Shown: one piece after another, positions 25,553 through 35,054 of the stretch
Numbering within the stretch: position 1 is the stretch's first letter
Layout of the letters: every line of letters starts with the position of its first letter
Assembly: GCF_021530565.1 (NCBI RefSeq)
Contig: NZ_JAKGBI010000019.1
Coordinates: forward strand, 62,001 to 126,000
DNA: 64,000 nt
DNA from: Pseudoalteromonas sp. SMS1
Lineage (GTDB): Bacteria; Pseudomonadota; Gammaproteobacteria; Enterobacterales; Alteromonadaceae
Direction: 5' to 3'
Program-made: the position numbers and the translations under genes
Notes under the pieces: generated by a model
Told to the model about the DNA's origin: nothing
The model's input: only the letters and a program-made list of their open reading frames with translations
Database searches by the model: none

Positions 25553-26682
25553 ACTACATCCTCCAAACATTGCACCAAATATTCTATGTCCTTTTTTTCA
25601 TGAGCAGCTGTCAGAGTGACCCGTAACCTCGCAGTATTATGCGGCACAGTTGGCGGTCTGATCGCGGTTAGCCACACGCCTTTTCGCGCAAGTGCCTGTT
25701 GGGCCGTCAGTGTACCTTCAGCACTCCCAAGCACCACAGGTTGTATCGCACTATTCGATACTTGAAGTGGTATACCCGCATCAGCTGACAGTCGTTTAAA
25801 GAGCGCAATATTTGAATTCAAGCGCTGCCTTGCTCCTTCCCCCTCACACAAACGGGTTAACTGCGTAGCGGCAATCTCCACCAATGCAGGTGACATTGCT
25901 GTCGAATAAGTATATTCGCGGTTAAACTGTAGCATGTAATCAATAACGCGTTTGCTCGCAAGTACTGCAGCGCCTTGGCAACCCATTGCTTTGCCAAAAG
26001 TTATGACCAAAACATCCGGTTTAATGCCACTTTCAATTGACCCTAAGCCATTGGGGCCACAAACACCAAAACTGTGTGCATCATCTATCATTAACCATGC
26101 TTTATGAGCCTTGCAAAGCTTATCGAGGTCTTTTAACGGCGCGCCGTCGCCATCCATTGAAAATATGCCTTCACTAATCACCAGCTTATGGACCGCGTCA
26201 CTTTTCTCCAACCTCGCACGGAGGTGCCCCATGTCATTGTGGTTAAACCGGATTAACTTCGCTTGGCTATTTAAGCTCCCGTCAATTAAGCTTGCATGGT
26301 TGAGTTTATCTTGAAAAACAGCACTGGCTTGGCCAACTTTTGGATCATTAAATAGTGCGCTAATCACACTAAAGTTCGCAGCGAAGCCGCTGGCGAACAA
26401 CATCGCTCTCTCGAACCCAAGAAGCTGGCACAACTTAGATTCAAGCAGTCGGTGTGATCGATGATACCCGGTGACAAGAGCAGAACTTTTACTACCTGCA
26501 GTTAACGTCGCAGAAACTGGCATATCAGCTAACGCTAAATAATCATTGCTGGCAAAATTTAAGTACTGTGCGCCTTCAACTTGTATATGTCGCGCAGAGG
26601 CCTTGTCAATGCAAATGCGCCGACGCAACAAAGCGTTCTGCGCCTTTGCATCTAGCGCTTGATCTATAAATTCAAACGCCAT
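25549..26682 (-). CDS. bioF: 8-amino-7-oxononanoate synthase
   Basis: PLP-dependent condensation of pimeloyl-ACP with alanine. At 377 residues it is a normal length. The PLP lysine lies in the TFGKAMGCQGA segment, with DDAHSFG and the YSTAMSP motif typical of alpha-oxoamine synthases. It begins directly after the bioB stop with no spacer and ends in a four-base overlap with bioC. Confidence 0.96.
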   Translation of the reverse strand: MAFEFIDQALDAKAQNALLRRRICIDKASARHIQVEGAQYLNFASNDYLALADMPVSATLTAGSKSSALVTGYHRSHRLLESKLCQLLGFERAMLFASGFAANFSVISALFNDPKVGQASAVFQDKLNHASLIDGSLNSQAKLIRFNHNDMGHLRARLEKSDAVHKLVISEGIFSMDGDGAPLKDLDKLCKAHKAWLMIDDAHSFGVCGPNGLGSIESGIKPDVLVITFGKAMGCQGAAVLASKRVIDYMLQFNREYTYSTAMSPALVEIAATQLTRLCEGEGARQRLNSNIALFKRLSADAGIPLQVSNSAIQPVVLGSAEGTLTAQQALARKGVWLTAIRPPTVPHNTARLRVTLTAAHEKKDIEYLVQCLEDVV

Positions 26683-27726
26683 TTACTTTGCTTCGTAAAA
26701 CAACTCAGACGTTGCCTTATCGGCAATCGCCGAATTGAGAGACGCTTCGTATGCCTCATCCGAGTAGTCTTCACGTGTTTCTGGTTTCATGCCTAGCTTT
26801 TTAAGCAAGTTCATGTCCGCATCAGCTTCAGGGTTTTCAGTCGTTAATAGCTTGTCACCATAGAAAATTGAGTTGGCACCAGCAAAGAAACACATTGATT
26901 GCATTTGCTCATTCATCGCCGTACGACCAGCTGATAAACGTACGTAGCTTTCTGGCATCATAATGCGGGCAACAGCAATCGTACGGATAAACTCAAAGTG
27001 GTCTAAGTCATCAACATCTTCAAGGGGTGTGCCCGCTACTTTTACTAGCATGTTAATTGGCACACTTTCAGGCTGCTTAGGCAAGTTCGCCAATTGCATT
27101 AATAATCCATAGCGATCTGCTGCTTGCTCGCCCATACCTACAATGCCACCTGAACACACCTTCATACCAGCATCACGAACATGATCAATGGTATTTAAGC
27201 GGTCTTGATATGTACGAGTCGTAATGATTTGCTCGTAGTACTCTGGCGAGGTGTCGAGATTATGGTTGTAGTAATCCAATCCAGCATCTCTAAGTGCGTG
27301 TGCTTTTTCATTGTCTAATTTGCCAAGCGTCATACATGTTTCCAAGCCCAGAGCGCTGACTTCCTTAACCATTTTTTCGATATAAGGCATATCTCTGTCT
27401 TTAGGGTCAGACCAAGCTGCCCCCATACAAAAGCGTGTTGCGCCTTTTTCTTTTGCTAACTTAGCTTGGTTAACAACTTTCTCAACTTCCATTAGGCGCT
27501 CTCTTTCTAGGTCAGTTTTGTAATGACCTGATTGAGGGCAGTATTTACAGTCTTCAGGACAAGCACCTGTTTTAATGGACAACAACGTGGAGATCTGAAC
27601 TTCATTTTGCTTGAAGTTTTTACGATGCACACTTGCCGCATGAAAAAGCAGATCGTTAAAAGGCATATCAAATAATGCCTTTACTTCATTGTGTTTCCAA
27701 TCGTGACGCACGATGCCATATTCCAT
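26683..27726 (-). CDS. bioB: Biotin synthase
   Basis: Radical SAM enzyme that inserts sulfur into dethiobiotin. 347 residues. The radical SAM cluster motif is CPEDCKYC (C-x3-C-x2-C). The [2Fe-2S] ligands and the YNHNLDTSPEYY signature are present. First gene of bioBFCD. Its promoter (TTGACA with TAGACT, 16-base spacer, minus strand) has the -35 inside the left half of the BirA operator, so it should respond to biotin. Confidence 0.97.
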   Translation of the reverse strand: MEYGIVRHDWKHNEVKALFDMPFNDLLFHAASVHRKNFKQNEVQISTLLSIKTGACPEDCKYCPQSGHYKTDLERERLMEVEKVVNQAKLAKEKGATRFCMGAAWSDPKDRDMPYIEKMVKEVSALGLETCMTLGKLDNEKAHALRDAGLDYYNHNLDTSPEYYEQIITTRTYQDRLNTIDHVRDAGMKVCSGGIVGMGEQAADRYGLLMQLANLPKQPESVPINMLVKVAGTPLEDVDDLDHFEFIRTIAVARIMMPESYVRLSAGRTAMNEQMQSMCFFAGANSIFYGDKLLTTENPEADADMNLLKKLGMKPETREDYSDEAYEASLNSAIADKATSELFYEAK

Positions 27727-27768
27727 AAGTTATTCTCTTCTTTTCTGGTTCTTTTTTCGCCAGACAAT

Positions 27769-27840
27769 TTGACGGTGATTGGCTTAGTCTACTTCTTGGT
27801 TTACTATTGTCAACGACACTGACTAGCAAAAGGTTTACAA
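27769..27840. promoter_or_regulatory. BirA operator with divergent bio promoters
   Basis: TTGTCAACG (27807-27815), a 16-base gap and GGTTTACAA (27832-27840) match the BirA operator arms. The right arm is perfect and abuts the bioA GTG start, so it contains the bioA ribosome site (AAAGG). The left arm contains the bioB -35 (TTGACA on the minus strand). A possible bioA promoter is TTGGCT (27779-27784) with TACTAT (27802-27807), 17-base spacer. Biotinyl-AMP-loaded BirA would thus block both directions. Confidence 0.85.
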
Positions 27841-29130
27841 GTGAGTAATTATCAATCAATAGATTTAGATTTTGATAGAGAACATATCTGGCACCCCTAT
27901 ACTTCCATGATCGAACCTCTCCCTGTTTACCCTGTTACCCACACAGACAAGAACCGAATATTCCTCGAAACAGGTGAATCATTGATCGATGGGATGGCTT
28001 CTTGGTGGAGCGCGCTACATGGGTATAATCACCCAAAACTTGTAAAGGCCATGACCGTTCAAGCCAGTAAAATGAGTCATGTCATGTTTGGTGGGATAAC
28101 ACATGCACCCGCCGTCGATCTATGTAAAAAGCTCGTTGAAATTACACCTAAGCCTCTACAAAAAGTGTTCTTAGCAGATAGCGGCTCTGTCAGTGTAGAA
28201 GTCGCAATCAAAATGGCATTGCAGTACTGGCTTAGTCAAGGTCTGAGCAATAAAACAAAATTAATGACGGCCAAAAAGGGCTACCATGGCGATACATTTG
28301 CAGCAATGAGTGTGTGTGACCCAGTAAATTCGATGCACAGTATGTATCAAGGCTTCCTACCAGAACATATTTTTGTGGATGCACCACAATCCAAGTTTGG
28401 CGAAGAGCAAAACGACGCTGAACTAATTGCCTTAGAAAATACATTTAAACAGCACCACAATGAGCTTGCTGCCTTCATCATTGAGCCAATTGTGCAAAAC
28501 GCGGGCGGCATGAACTTTTACAATGCCAAATATCTTAAAAAGCTCCGCGAGCTTTGCGACAAGTACGACGTGCTGTTAATACTTGACGAAATTGCCACAG
28601 GCTTCGGTCGTACCGGCAAAATGTTTGCTTGCGAACATGCTGATATCGCACCTGATATTTTGTGTATCGGCAAAGCATTAACAGGTGGATGTATGACGTT
28701 ATCAGCTACCTTAACGACAGACAAGGTCGCGCTGGGAATAAGCCAAGGAGAAGCAAAAGTGCTGATGCACGGTCCAACTTTTATGGGTAATCCACTCGCA
28801 TGCGCCACAGCAATTGCTAGCCTTGAACTGCTGGAAGAAACAGACTGGCAAGCAAACGTTGAAAGAATTAACCATGCTATGCAGAACCTACACCGTTGCA
28901 CAACGCTAGGTGTAGTTAGAGAAGTTAGAACGCTTGGGGCTATTGGGGTTGTTGAACTATGCGAAACTGTCGATGTTGCAAAAATTCAGAAGTTTTTTAT
29001 TGATAAAGGTTTGTGGATCCGACCTTTTGGAAAACTGATTTATATTATGCCGCCTTACATCACACCGGATAAAGACATAGAGAGACTTTGCTCAGGGATC
29101 TATGAGGCTATCGAGCACAAGGCCTATTAA
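27841..29130 (+). CDS. bioA: Adenosylmethionine-8-amino-7-oxononanoate aminotransferase
   Basis: PLP-dependent transfer of an amino group from SAM to give diaminopelargonate. 429 residues. DREHIWHPYTSM at the N-terminus and the GMASWWSALHGYNHP segment are BioA hallmarks; the PLP Lys is in CIGKALTGG. Start is a GTG at 27841, directly after the BirA operator, with AAAGG seven bases upstream inside that operator. Divergent from bioBFCD. Confidence 0.97.
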   Translation: MSNYQSIDLDFDREHIWHPYTSMIEPLPVYPVTHTDKNRIFLETGESLIDGMASWWSALHGYNHPKLVKAMTVQASKMSHVMFGGITHAPAVDLCKKLVEITPKPLQKVFLADSGSVSVEVAIKMALQYWLSQGLSNKTKLMTAKKGYHGDTFAAMSVCDPVNSMHSMYQGFLPEHIFVDAPQSKFGEEQNDAELIALENTFKQHHNELAAFIIEPIVQNAGGMNFYNAKYLKKLRELCDKYDVLLILDEIATGFGRTGKMFACEHADIAPDILCIGKALTGGCMTLSATLTTDKVALGISQGEAKVLMHGPTFMGNPLACATAIASLELLEETDWQANVERINHAMQNLHRCTTLGVVREVRTLGAIGVVELCETVDVAKIQKFFIDKGLWIRPFGKLIYIMPPYITPDKDIERLCSGIYEAIEHKAY

Positions 29131-29140
29131 TCTGTCTCAT

Positions 29141-29170
29141 TTCCGGTGCAAGCTCTGCCTTGTGCCGGAA
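29141..29170 (+). terminator. Hairpin after bioA
   Basis: TTCCGGTGCAAG and CTTGTGCCGGAA (29141-29152 and 29159-29170) form a 12-bp stem with two G-U pairs, 11 bases after the bioA stop. No clean T-run follows, so it may protect the 3' end rather than terminate. Confidence 0.45.
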
Positions 29171-29300
29171 TTACCCTCTTTCGAATTTCTGAAATTGACT
29201 AAATTTCTCTCTTGTCTGTATATAATCCAAGCACATACAAAGAAAAGTATCACTTTTTCAGTGTCTTTGATGATTTGTACCTGAATTTACTTCAAGTTTT

Positions 29301-29309
29301 TGCTACAAT
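29301..29309 (+). promoter_or_regulatory. Extended -10 element upstream of the KamA-family gene
   Basis: TGC-TACAAT lies 43 bases before the start codon, without a good -35 box. A second AT-rich -10-like TATAAT occurs at 29322-29327. Confidence 0.45.
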
Positions 29310-29351
29310 ACGCCTCTTATTTATAATCTAGCAAGCCGAGAAGTAGTAAGT

Positions 29352-30689
29352 ATGCAACAATCCGTCCAATTGCAGCCGGCAGAGGCCTATCAACCACCTC
29401 GCTTTACTGTGTATCAACACCGTCAAATTGATAAAATCGAGCAGCTTGACAAACTGCCAGAGCACCTTCGCTTTCAAATGAAGGTGGTTGCTAATGTTTT
29501 TCCTTTCCGTGTAAACAATTACGTTATTGACGAATTGATTGACTGGGACAAGGTACCTAATGATCCTGTATTCCAGCTCACCTTTCCACAGCGTGGCATG
29601 CTTGACGATGAATCTTATGATGAAATGGCCGCTTTACTAAAACGTGACCATACACCAGAAGAAGTATTTGAACTTGCAACTAAGCTAAGACAAAAGCTGA
29701 ACCCACACCCAGCCGGTCAAATGGACAAAAACGTCCCGTCTTTCGAAGGTGAAAACGTGGCAGGTGTGCAACATAAATATAAAGAAACGGTCTTATTCTT
29801 CCCTGCACAAGGCCAATATTGCCACTCGTACTGTACTTTCTGTTTCCGTTGGGCACAATTCGTTGGTAAAGCAACGCGCTTTAATAACAATGACGAAGAG
29901 TTATTACACCGATATTTAGAAGAGCACACTGAGGTGACCGATCTGCTAATGACCGGGGGTGACCCAATGGTAATGCGCACAGTTAAATTGCGTAAATACC
30001 TTGAGGCATTAAAAGAGCCAAGATTTGATCATATTCGTACGATTCGTATTGGTACTAAATCTTTGACATTCTGGCCATTCAGATATGTAACTGACCCAGA
30101 TGCAGAAGATTTGTTGGCGCTAATAAAAGAGTTAGTGGATGCGGGCAAACACGTATCTTTCATGGCTCATGTTAACCATAAGCAAGAATTACGCACCGAT
30201 GTTGCGAAAGAAGCCATAAAACTTATCCGTAAGACTGGCGCGCAGATCCGTACTCAAGCACCACTACTTAACCACTTGAATACAGATCCAAATATGTGGG
30301 CTGAAATGTGGAAAGAGCAAACTCAAATGGGCATGATCCCATACTATATGTTCATTGAACGTGATACGGGTGCCAAACGCTATTTTGAGTTGCCTCTGCA
30401 TAAAACCTGGGAAATCTTCAAAGATGCGTACAAACAAGTTTCGGGTGTAAGTAGAACCGTTCGTGGACCTTCAATGAGTGCAGGCCCTGGTAAAGTTGAA
30501 ATTTCTGGTGTTACCGAAATTGCCGGCGAAAAAGTCTTCGCGCTTCGCTTTATCCAAGCTCGTAACCCTGAGTGGGTTCAGCGTCCGTTCTTTGCAAAGT
30601 TCGATGAGAACGCGCATTGGCTGGATGACTTAAAGCCCGCATTTGGTGAAGAGAAATTTTTCTGGCAAGAAGAATACGAAGCAATGTAA
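29352..30689 (+). CDS. KamA-family radical SAM protein
   Basis: A 445-residue radical SAM, PLP-binding protein of the lysine 2,3-aminomutase superfamily. The cluster motif C157-x3-C161-x2-C164 is in QYCHSYCTFCFRW, and LLMTGGDPM follows it. It is about 100 residues longer than EpmB, which modifies elongation factor P, and no epmA or efp gene is near, so it belongs to the long uncharacterised branch. It might make beta-lysine or act on another amino acid. It has its own promoter and a strong terminator. Confidence 0.85.
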   Translation: MQQSVQLQPAEAYQPPRFTVYQHRQIDKIEQLDKLPEHLRFQMKVVANVFPFRVNNYVIDELIDWDKVPNDPVFQLTFPQRGMLDDESYDEMAALLKRDHTPEEVFELATKLRQKLNPHPAGQMDKNVPSFEGENVAGVQHKYKETVLFFPAQGQYCHSYCTFCFRWAQFVGKATRFNNNDEELLHRYLEEHTEVTDLLMTGGDPMVMRTVKLRKYLEALKEPRFDHIRTIRIGTKSLTFWPFRYVTDPDAEDLLALIKELVDAGKHVSFMAHVNHKQELRTDVAKEAIKLIRKTGAQIRTQAPLLNHLNTDPNMWAEMWKEQTQMGMIPYYMFIERDTGAKRYFELPLHKTWEIFKDAYKQVSGVSRTVRGPSMSAGPGKVEISGVTEIAGEKVFALRFIQARNPEWVQRPFFAKFDENAHWLDDLKPAFGEEKFFWQEEYEAM

Positions 30690-30694
30690 TGCAG

Positions 30695-30722
30695 AAAAAG
30701 CCGACGCTAGCGTCGGCTTTTT
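30695..30722. terminator. Bidirectional terminator between the KamA and P-loop kinase genes
   Basis: AAAAAGCCGACG-CTAG-CGTCGGCTTTTT is a perfect 28-base palindrome with T-runs on both strands. It serves both convergent genes and overlaps the first two bases of the kinase stop codon on the minus strand. Confidence 0.92.
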
Positions 30723-31155
30723 ACCATTCAAATATATGTGCCATTTTACTAATGGTCTTTAATGCCACCCCATGCACATTCCGCTTAGCGTATAAATGCT
30801 GCATAGACTTATCTTTCACTTCTCCGACTATCACTTCTTTTACCTGGTACCCCATTGCCTGAGCTGCGCTGGTATAAGCAATAAACTCCCACTTTTTAAT
30901 GTTTGTGTTATCCACAATCACAAGTGGAATACCCTGCGCCAGTGCATTTATAAACCTAGCTAAGTTTAGATTATGGTATTGAGGAAGTTTTGATTTATGG
31001 AACTCATAACGACCCTCTTCGTTTGTGAAGTAGTCATCTGTTGAACAGATAAAGAACTGAGAGTCATCTCCCGCGACGAGTTCGTCTGCTAGCGAGTGCG
31101 CATAATGGGTTTTGCCTGAGCCTGGCAAACCTCTAAGAATAAAAGCTTGTTTCAT
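30721..31155 (-). CDS. Small P-loop kinase-like ATPase
   Basis: A 144-residue cytoplasmic protein with a Walker A motif GLPGSGKT (9-16), an acidic STDDYF segment and a VIVDNTNI strand, as in the AAA_33 group and eukaryotic N4BP2-like proteins related to polynucleotide kinase. It would phosphorylate a nucleic acid end or small molecule, but there is no direct clue to the substrate. Convergent with the KamA-family gene and divergent from asnS. Confidence 0.75.
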   Translation of the reverse strand: MKQAFILRGLPGSGKTHYAHSLADELVAGDDSQFFICSTDDYFTNEEGRYEFHKSKLPQYHNLNLARFINALAQGIPLVIVDNTNIKKWEFIAYTSAAQAMGYQVKEVIVGEVKDKSMQHLYAKRNVHGVALKTISKMAHIFEW

Positions 31156-31504
31156 TTAGTGAAATTTCATTCCGACTATTTTCTAATTAACTGACTTATA
31201 ATGCCATAAAAATGCGCTTTCGCACAGCCTCTTAAACGCTCAATAACACAGCGGTTGATGAATTAAATAGCATTTTTAAGAAGTTTTTTGACATATCCTT
31301 AAATTGGTAGTTTTTTTATGTAGCCATCAGGGGTAAGATACGGATTACGTGACTTCACACACTAACAAGCGAATTTCGTTAAATAAAAGCAAGTCACAGC
31401 AGAAATTGCACACAGCACATTGAAATATGCGTCTGTGTACATATATAGACAAAAACAAGTCGGGCAAAATTCGCCCTTACATAATTAATCATTTTGGAGT
31501 AAAG
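31156..31504. other. Upstream region and leader of asnS
   Basis: About 350 bases. A perfect TTGACA (31288-31293) is followed by AT-rich DNA without a clear -10. A GGGC/GCCC hairpin (31462-31465 and 31473-31476) lies 30 bases before the start codon. The frame upstream is open to an ATG at 31427, but AsnS homologues start at 31505. Confidence 0.4.
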
Positions 31505-32902
31505 ATGAGCCACATAGCGATATCGGAGCTACTAGCAGGCACCGTTGCGGTAGACAGCCAAGTTACGATCAAAGGCTGGATCCGTACACGACGCGATTCA
31601 AAAGCGGGTATTTCATTTCTTGCCGTCCACGACGGTTCTTGTTTTGACCCTATTCAAGCAGTAGTACCTAATTCGCTTAATAATTATGAAGAAGTAACTC
31701 GTCTTACTGCAGGCTGTTCTGTGGCTGTTACTGGTGTACTTGTAGAGTCACAAGGTAAAGGTCAAAGCTATGAACTTCAAGCAAACTCAGTAGAGGTACT
31801 AGGTTGGGTAGAAAACCCAGACACATACCCAATGGCCGCAAAACGTCATTCAATCGAATACCTACGTGAACATGCACACCTTCGCCCTCGCACGAATGTA
31901 ATTGGCGCGGTTACACGAGTTCGCAACTGTTTATCTCAGGCAATACATAGATTCTTCCATGAACAGGGGTACATGTGGATCAGTACACCAATCATCACAG
32001 CAAGTGACTGTGAGGGTGCTGGCGAGATGTTCCGTGTTTCAACGCTAGATATGAACAACTTACCTCGCACTGACAAAGGCGATGTCGACTACAACGAGGA
32101 CTTTTTCGGCAAAGAAGCTTTCTTGACTGTATCTGGCCAGTTAAATGGTGAAACATATGCAAGTGCGATGTCTAAAATCTACACTTTTGGCCCGACTTTC
32201 CGTGCTGAAAACTCAAACACATCTCGCCACTTGGCAGAATTCTGGATGGTTGAACCAGAAGTTGCGTTTGCTGACTTAGATGACATTGCCAACTTAGCAG
32301 AGAGCATGCTGAAATACGTATTTAAAGCCGTATTAGAAGAGCGCCGTGACGACATGGAATTCTTCGCTCAGCGTATCAATAAAGAGGCGATCACAAGACT
32401 TGAGAGCTTTGTGGACAAAGATTTTGCACAAGTTGACTACACTGATGCGATTGACATCTTAACAGCATCTGGTAAGAAATTTGAATATGACGTTGAATGG
32501 GGTGTTGACCTTCAGTCAGAGCACGAACGTTATCTTGCGGAAGAACACTTCAAAGCACCTGTTGTAATCAAGAATTATCCACGTGATATTAAAGCATTCT
32601 ACATGCGTCAAAATGAAGACGGTAAAACAGTGGCAGCGATGGATGTTGTTGCACCTGGCATCGGTGAAATTATTGGTGGTTCGCAACGTGAAGAGCGTTT
32701 AGATGTACTTGACGCCCGTCTAGAAGAAATGGGCTTAGACAAAGAAGACTACAGTTGGTACAGAGACCTTCGCAAATACGGTACCGTGCCACATTCTGGA
32801 TTTGGTCTTGGCTTCGAGCGTCTCGTCGCATATGTAACAGGTATGGGCAACGTGCGTGATGTTATCGCGTTTCCTCGCACCAAAGGCAGCGCTACTTATT
32901 AA
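31505..32902 (+). CDS. asnS: Asparaginyl-tRNA synthetase
   Basis: Charges tRNA-Asn with asparagine. 465 residues, the usual length (466 in Escherichia coli). The N-terminal OB fold contains VTIKGWIRTRRDSKAGISF, and class II motifs follow: TPIITASDCEGAGEMF, the motif 2 loop FGPTFRAENSNTSRHLAEFWMVEPE and the C-terminal motif 3 GFGLGFERLV. The ATG at 31505 has TTGGAG nine bases upstream. Confidence 0.97.
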   Translation: MSHIAISELLAGTVAVDSQVTIKGWIRTRRDSKAGISFLAVHDGSCFDPIQAVVPNSLNNYEEVTRLTAGCSVAVTGVLVESQGKGQSYELQANSVEVLGWVENPDTYPMAAKRHSIEYLREHAHLRPRTNVIGAVTRVRNCLSQAIHRFFHEQGYMWISTPIITASDCEGAGEMFRVSTLDMNNLPRTDKGDVDYNEDFFGKEAFLTVSGQLNGETYASAMSKIYTFGPTFRAENSNTSRHLAEFWMVEPEVAFADLDDIANLAESMLKYVFKAVLEERRDDMEFFAQRINKEAITRLESFVDKDFAQVDYTDAIDILTASGKKFEYDVEWGVDLQSEHERYLAEEHFKAPVVIKNYPRDIKAFYMRQNEDGKTVAAMDVVAPGIGEIIGGSQREERLDVLDARLEEMGLDKEDYSWYRDLRKYGTVPHSGFGLGFERLVAYVTGMGNVRDVIAFPRTKGSATY

Positions 32903-32926
32903 GCGTTAAGCTGACAAGTGATAAAT

Positions 32927-32956
32927 TAAAAGCCCCTACTTTTAGGGGCTTTTTTG
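32927..32956. terminator. Bidirectional terminator between asnS and the chitinase gene
   Basis: AGCCCCTA/TAGGGGCT (32931-32938 and 32943-32950) with A-runs before and T-runs after on both strands. It lies 25 bases after asnS and 39 bases beyond the chitinase stop. Confidence 0.9.
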
Positions 32957-32994
32957 TTTTTAAATTAGATGTACGTTAGTCAACTGATTTAACT

Positions 32995-34218
32995 TTATAG
33001 ACGGTTACTCAATACATAACTTTTACACGCGCCTAGCTCTGTATATCTATGCTCGTGCCCTAGCGTTTTTGGTGCAACGCCGTGTAAAGGACCACCATTT
33101 ACCTGCCAATTTTTACCCTCAAAGCTCACCACATCACCAGCACTATATATACTAGGATATGGTTGCCACGCCTGTGCGCATGGCTGGCATTTAGGCAGCT
33201 CACTTGCTATCACATCTAAGAGCTTGTAACCGTCTTCACGTGAATCTTGGTGTAGCTCCCAGATAAAAATACCTGGGTAGCCATTTTCAGAAACAAAGTC
33301 TGTTTTGGTTTTAATTAGCGCTGGCGTTTCCCAAAAATGAACATAATTACCCAACTCGTAGGTGCCTTGGTTATAATCAACGCCTTCCCCTTTGACGATA
33401 GTCTCTACAATCTCTCGGGCTGTTAGCGTCTTAACTGGCCCGCTCGTCAGAGGAAAAGACTTATTATAAAAAGGGATCCCCAAACTTGTTTTCGATACTT
33501 CGTATTTGGTTATCATACTTTGGCTCCATTCAGCTGGATGAACCAAACCACCATGAATATACGCCCATGCGGCGTGGTGGTTCTTAGGTGATCCTCCCCA
33601 ACCCCCCGTGTAGTCATAAGCCATAAAGCGAATAATGTCCGCATGCTCATCTAAGTCTTTGTGAAAGTTAATACCTGACCAACCACCAGCTTGGACGTCT
33701 ACGGACACTTCTAGGTTTTGAGGTAGCTTTTCTCTGAGTTCTTTGACCAAGTTTAATAGATATCCACTTTCAACTGGGTTTGGTTGGTTATATGTACTCC
33801 AGTCTTCCCAATCGACATCAATGCCATCTAGGTTATGTAGCTCCGCATATGCCACTAAATTGTCGACTAGGATACTCCTTGCAGTAGCATCCATAGATAA
33901 AAAGTCCACACCTGCCCCACCTACAGACAGCATAACTCCAGTATTATTAGCATGAGCATGCTCAACAATATCATCAATATAGCGATCAGCTTCTGTGGTA
34001 TCCAATGAGCCATCTGCACGGGGGTAGGCAAATGCAACAATGATATGTGTTAACTGATCGGTCGCGAGATCTTTAACGTCTAACTCCCCCCCAGCAGGGT
34101 AATCCCAAGTTGAATAAAAGCCTTCAACTCTTGGGCAATAATCTGCTGCCAGCGCATTTGCACTGACAGCACCTAAACTCATCATAGCTAGCGCAGCCAA
34201 ATAACTTTTTTTAAACAT
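32995..34218 (-). CDS. Secreted GH18 chitinase with chitin-binding domain
   Basis: Endo-acting chitinase of glycoside hydrolase family 18. 407 residues from the ATG at 34218, which has GGAGAAGG upstream; the frame extends further but without a site. The signal peptide is MFKKSYLAALAMMSLGAVSANALAA. The catalytic motif DGIDVDWE has the DxxDxDxE pattern, Glu being the proton donor, and SVGG and MAYDYTGGWG are the other family strands. The last 45 residues (WQPYPSIYSAGDVVSFEGKN and WQVNGG) are a CBM5/12 chitin-binding module. Monocistronic. Confidence 0.92.
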   Translation of the reverse strand: MFKKSYLAALAMMSLGAVSANALAADYCPRVEGFYSTWDYPAGGELDVKDLATDQLTHIIVAFAYPRADGSLDTTEADRYIDDIVEHAHANNTGVMLSVGGAGVDFLSMDATARSILVDNLVAYAELHNLDGIDVDWEDWSTYNQPNPVESGYLLNLVKELREKLPQNLEVSVDVQAGGWSGINFHKDLDEHADIIRFMAYDYTGGWGGSPKNHHAAWAYIHGGLVHPAEWSQSMITKYEVSKTSLGIPFYNKSFPLTSGPVKTLTAREIVETIVKGEGVDYNQGTYELGNYVHFWETPALIKTKTDFVSENGYPGIFIWELHQDSREDGYKLLDVIASELPKCQPCAQAWQPYPSIYSAGDVVSFEGKNWQVNGGPLHGVAPKTLGHEHRYTELGACKSYVLSNRL

Positions 34219-34390
34219 AACCTTCTCCATGTTGAATAGAATATAAATTCCCTTTTTTAATAACATGATTAGAGCACTTCTTATATTGAAATTATATAAA
34301 GGCTTTGCATTTTGAAGGTCGGGACGTTAATGCCGGTTTGAGCAATAAATACGTGCTTACTTGTGAGGGCGTTTGCCAATATAACAATGA

Positions 34391-34807
34391 CTAAATTTTG
34401 AAAGCATGACTTTTCATTACTGTCGCAACCAATCTAATCACGTCTACCCAGGCCTGTCTCAATTCTGGGTTCCAATCATCACCTAAGCCCTTTTTAAGTG
34501 TATATAGAAGTGCATTACCGACAGGCGTAAAATGAGAAGCTTTAACACCATAATTAACGTGTCTTTCTGCGAGCTTTTGTAATACAGGTACCAAACTATC
34601 GAGATCATCAAGCGACTTTACAGCTACTTTTAGTGTCGCCATTAACTTTTGCCCTTGGCTTTTTATGCTGTTTTTGAAAAGTGCTTTGAGTGAAGGATCA
34701 TAGTGAAAAAGCGTATTATAAAAAATCTCCGCAGCTTGCTCTGCAATTGGTTCAACTTTAGCAAAGCTATCCTGTACTAGCTGCTTTTGTCTTGCGGTGA
34801 TACTCAT
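34391..34807 (-). CDS. Single-domain globin
   Basis: A 138-residue globin of the bacterial hemoglobin (Vgb/flavohemoglobin N-terminal) type. Proximal His is in LAERHVNYGVKASHF, and the SIKSQGQKLMATL region carries the distal Gln. It has no reductase domain, so NO dioxygenase activity would need a separate reductase. Start ATG at 34807; an upstream GTG (34819) is possible. It is on the same strand as the three redox genes, 248 bases downstream of them, and so may or may not be cotranscribed. Confidence 0.85.
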   Translation of the reverse strand: MSITARQKQLVQDSFAKVEPIAEQAAEIFYNTLFHYDPSLKALFKNSIKSQGQKLMATLKVAVKSLDDLDSLVPVLQKLAERHVNYGVKASHFTPVGNALLYTLKKGLGDDWNPELRQAWVDVIRLVATVMKSHAFKI

Positions 34808-35010
34808 ATAAATATTCACGATCTAACGGGCATACAATACACTCTAGACCCTATTCTTCAGCATCGCTAATAATTGTGCAATATTAAATATTTAATTATC
34901 AAATGCGTCTTTATATTGGGAATAAAAGTGAAAAAATCTAATTGAGAAAAGTTTTTTGTGTCATTTAGGTTAAATATACAAACATTAAATACACACTAAA
35001 GAAAGTGTTC

Positions 35011-35050
35011 AATACTGAGTAAAACAGCGACAGCCACAATACTCAGTATT
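35011..35050 (-). terminator. Hairpin after the cytochrome P460 gene
   Basis: AATACTGAGT and ACTCAGTATT (35011-35020 and 35041-35050) form a 10-bp stem with a 20-base loop, just beyond the stop codon on the minus strand. No T-run follows. Confidence 0.35.
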
Positions 35051-35054
35051 CCAG

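Noticed and set aside
31427..31504. Upstream extension of AsnS
   Set aside because: AsnS homologues begin at the ATG at 31505, which has its own ribosome site; the extension has none of the family's features.
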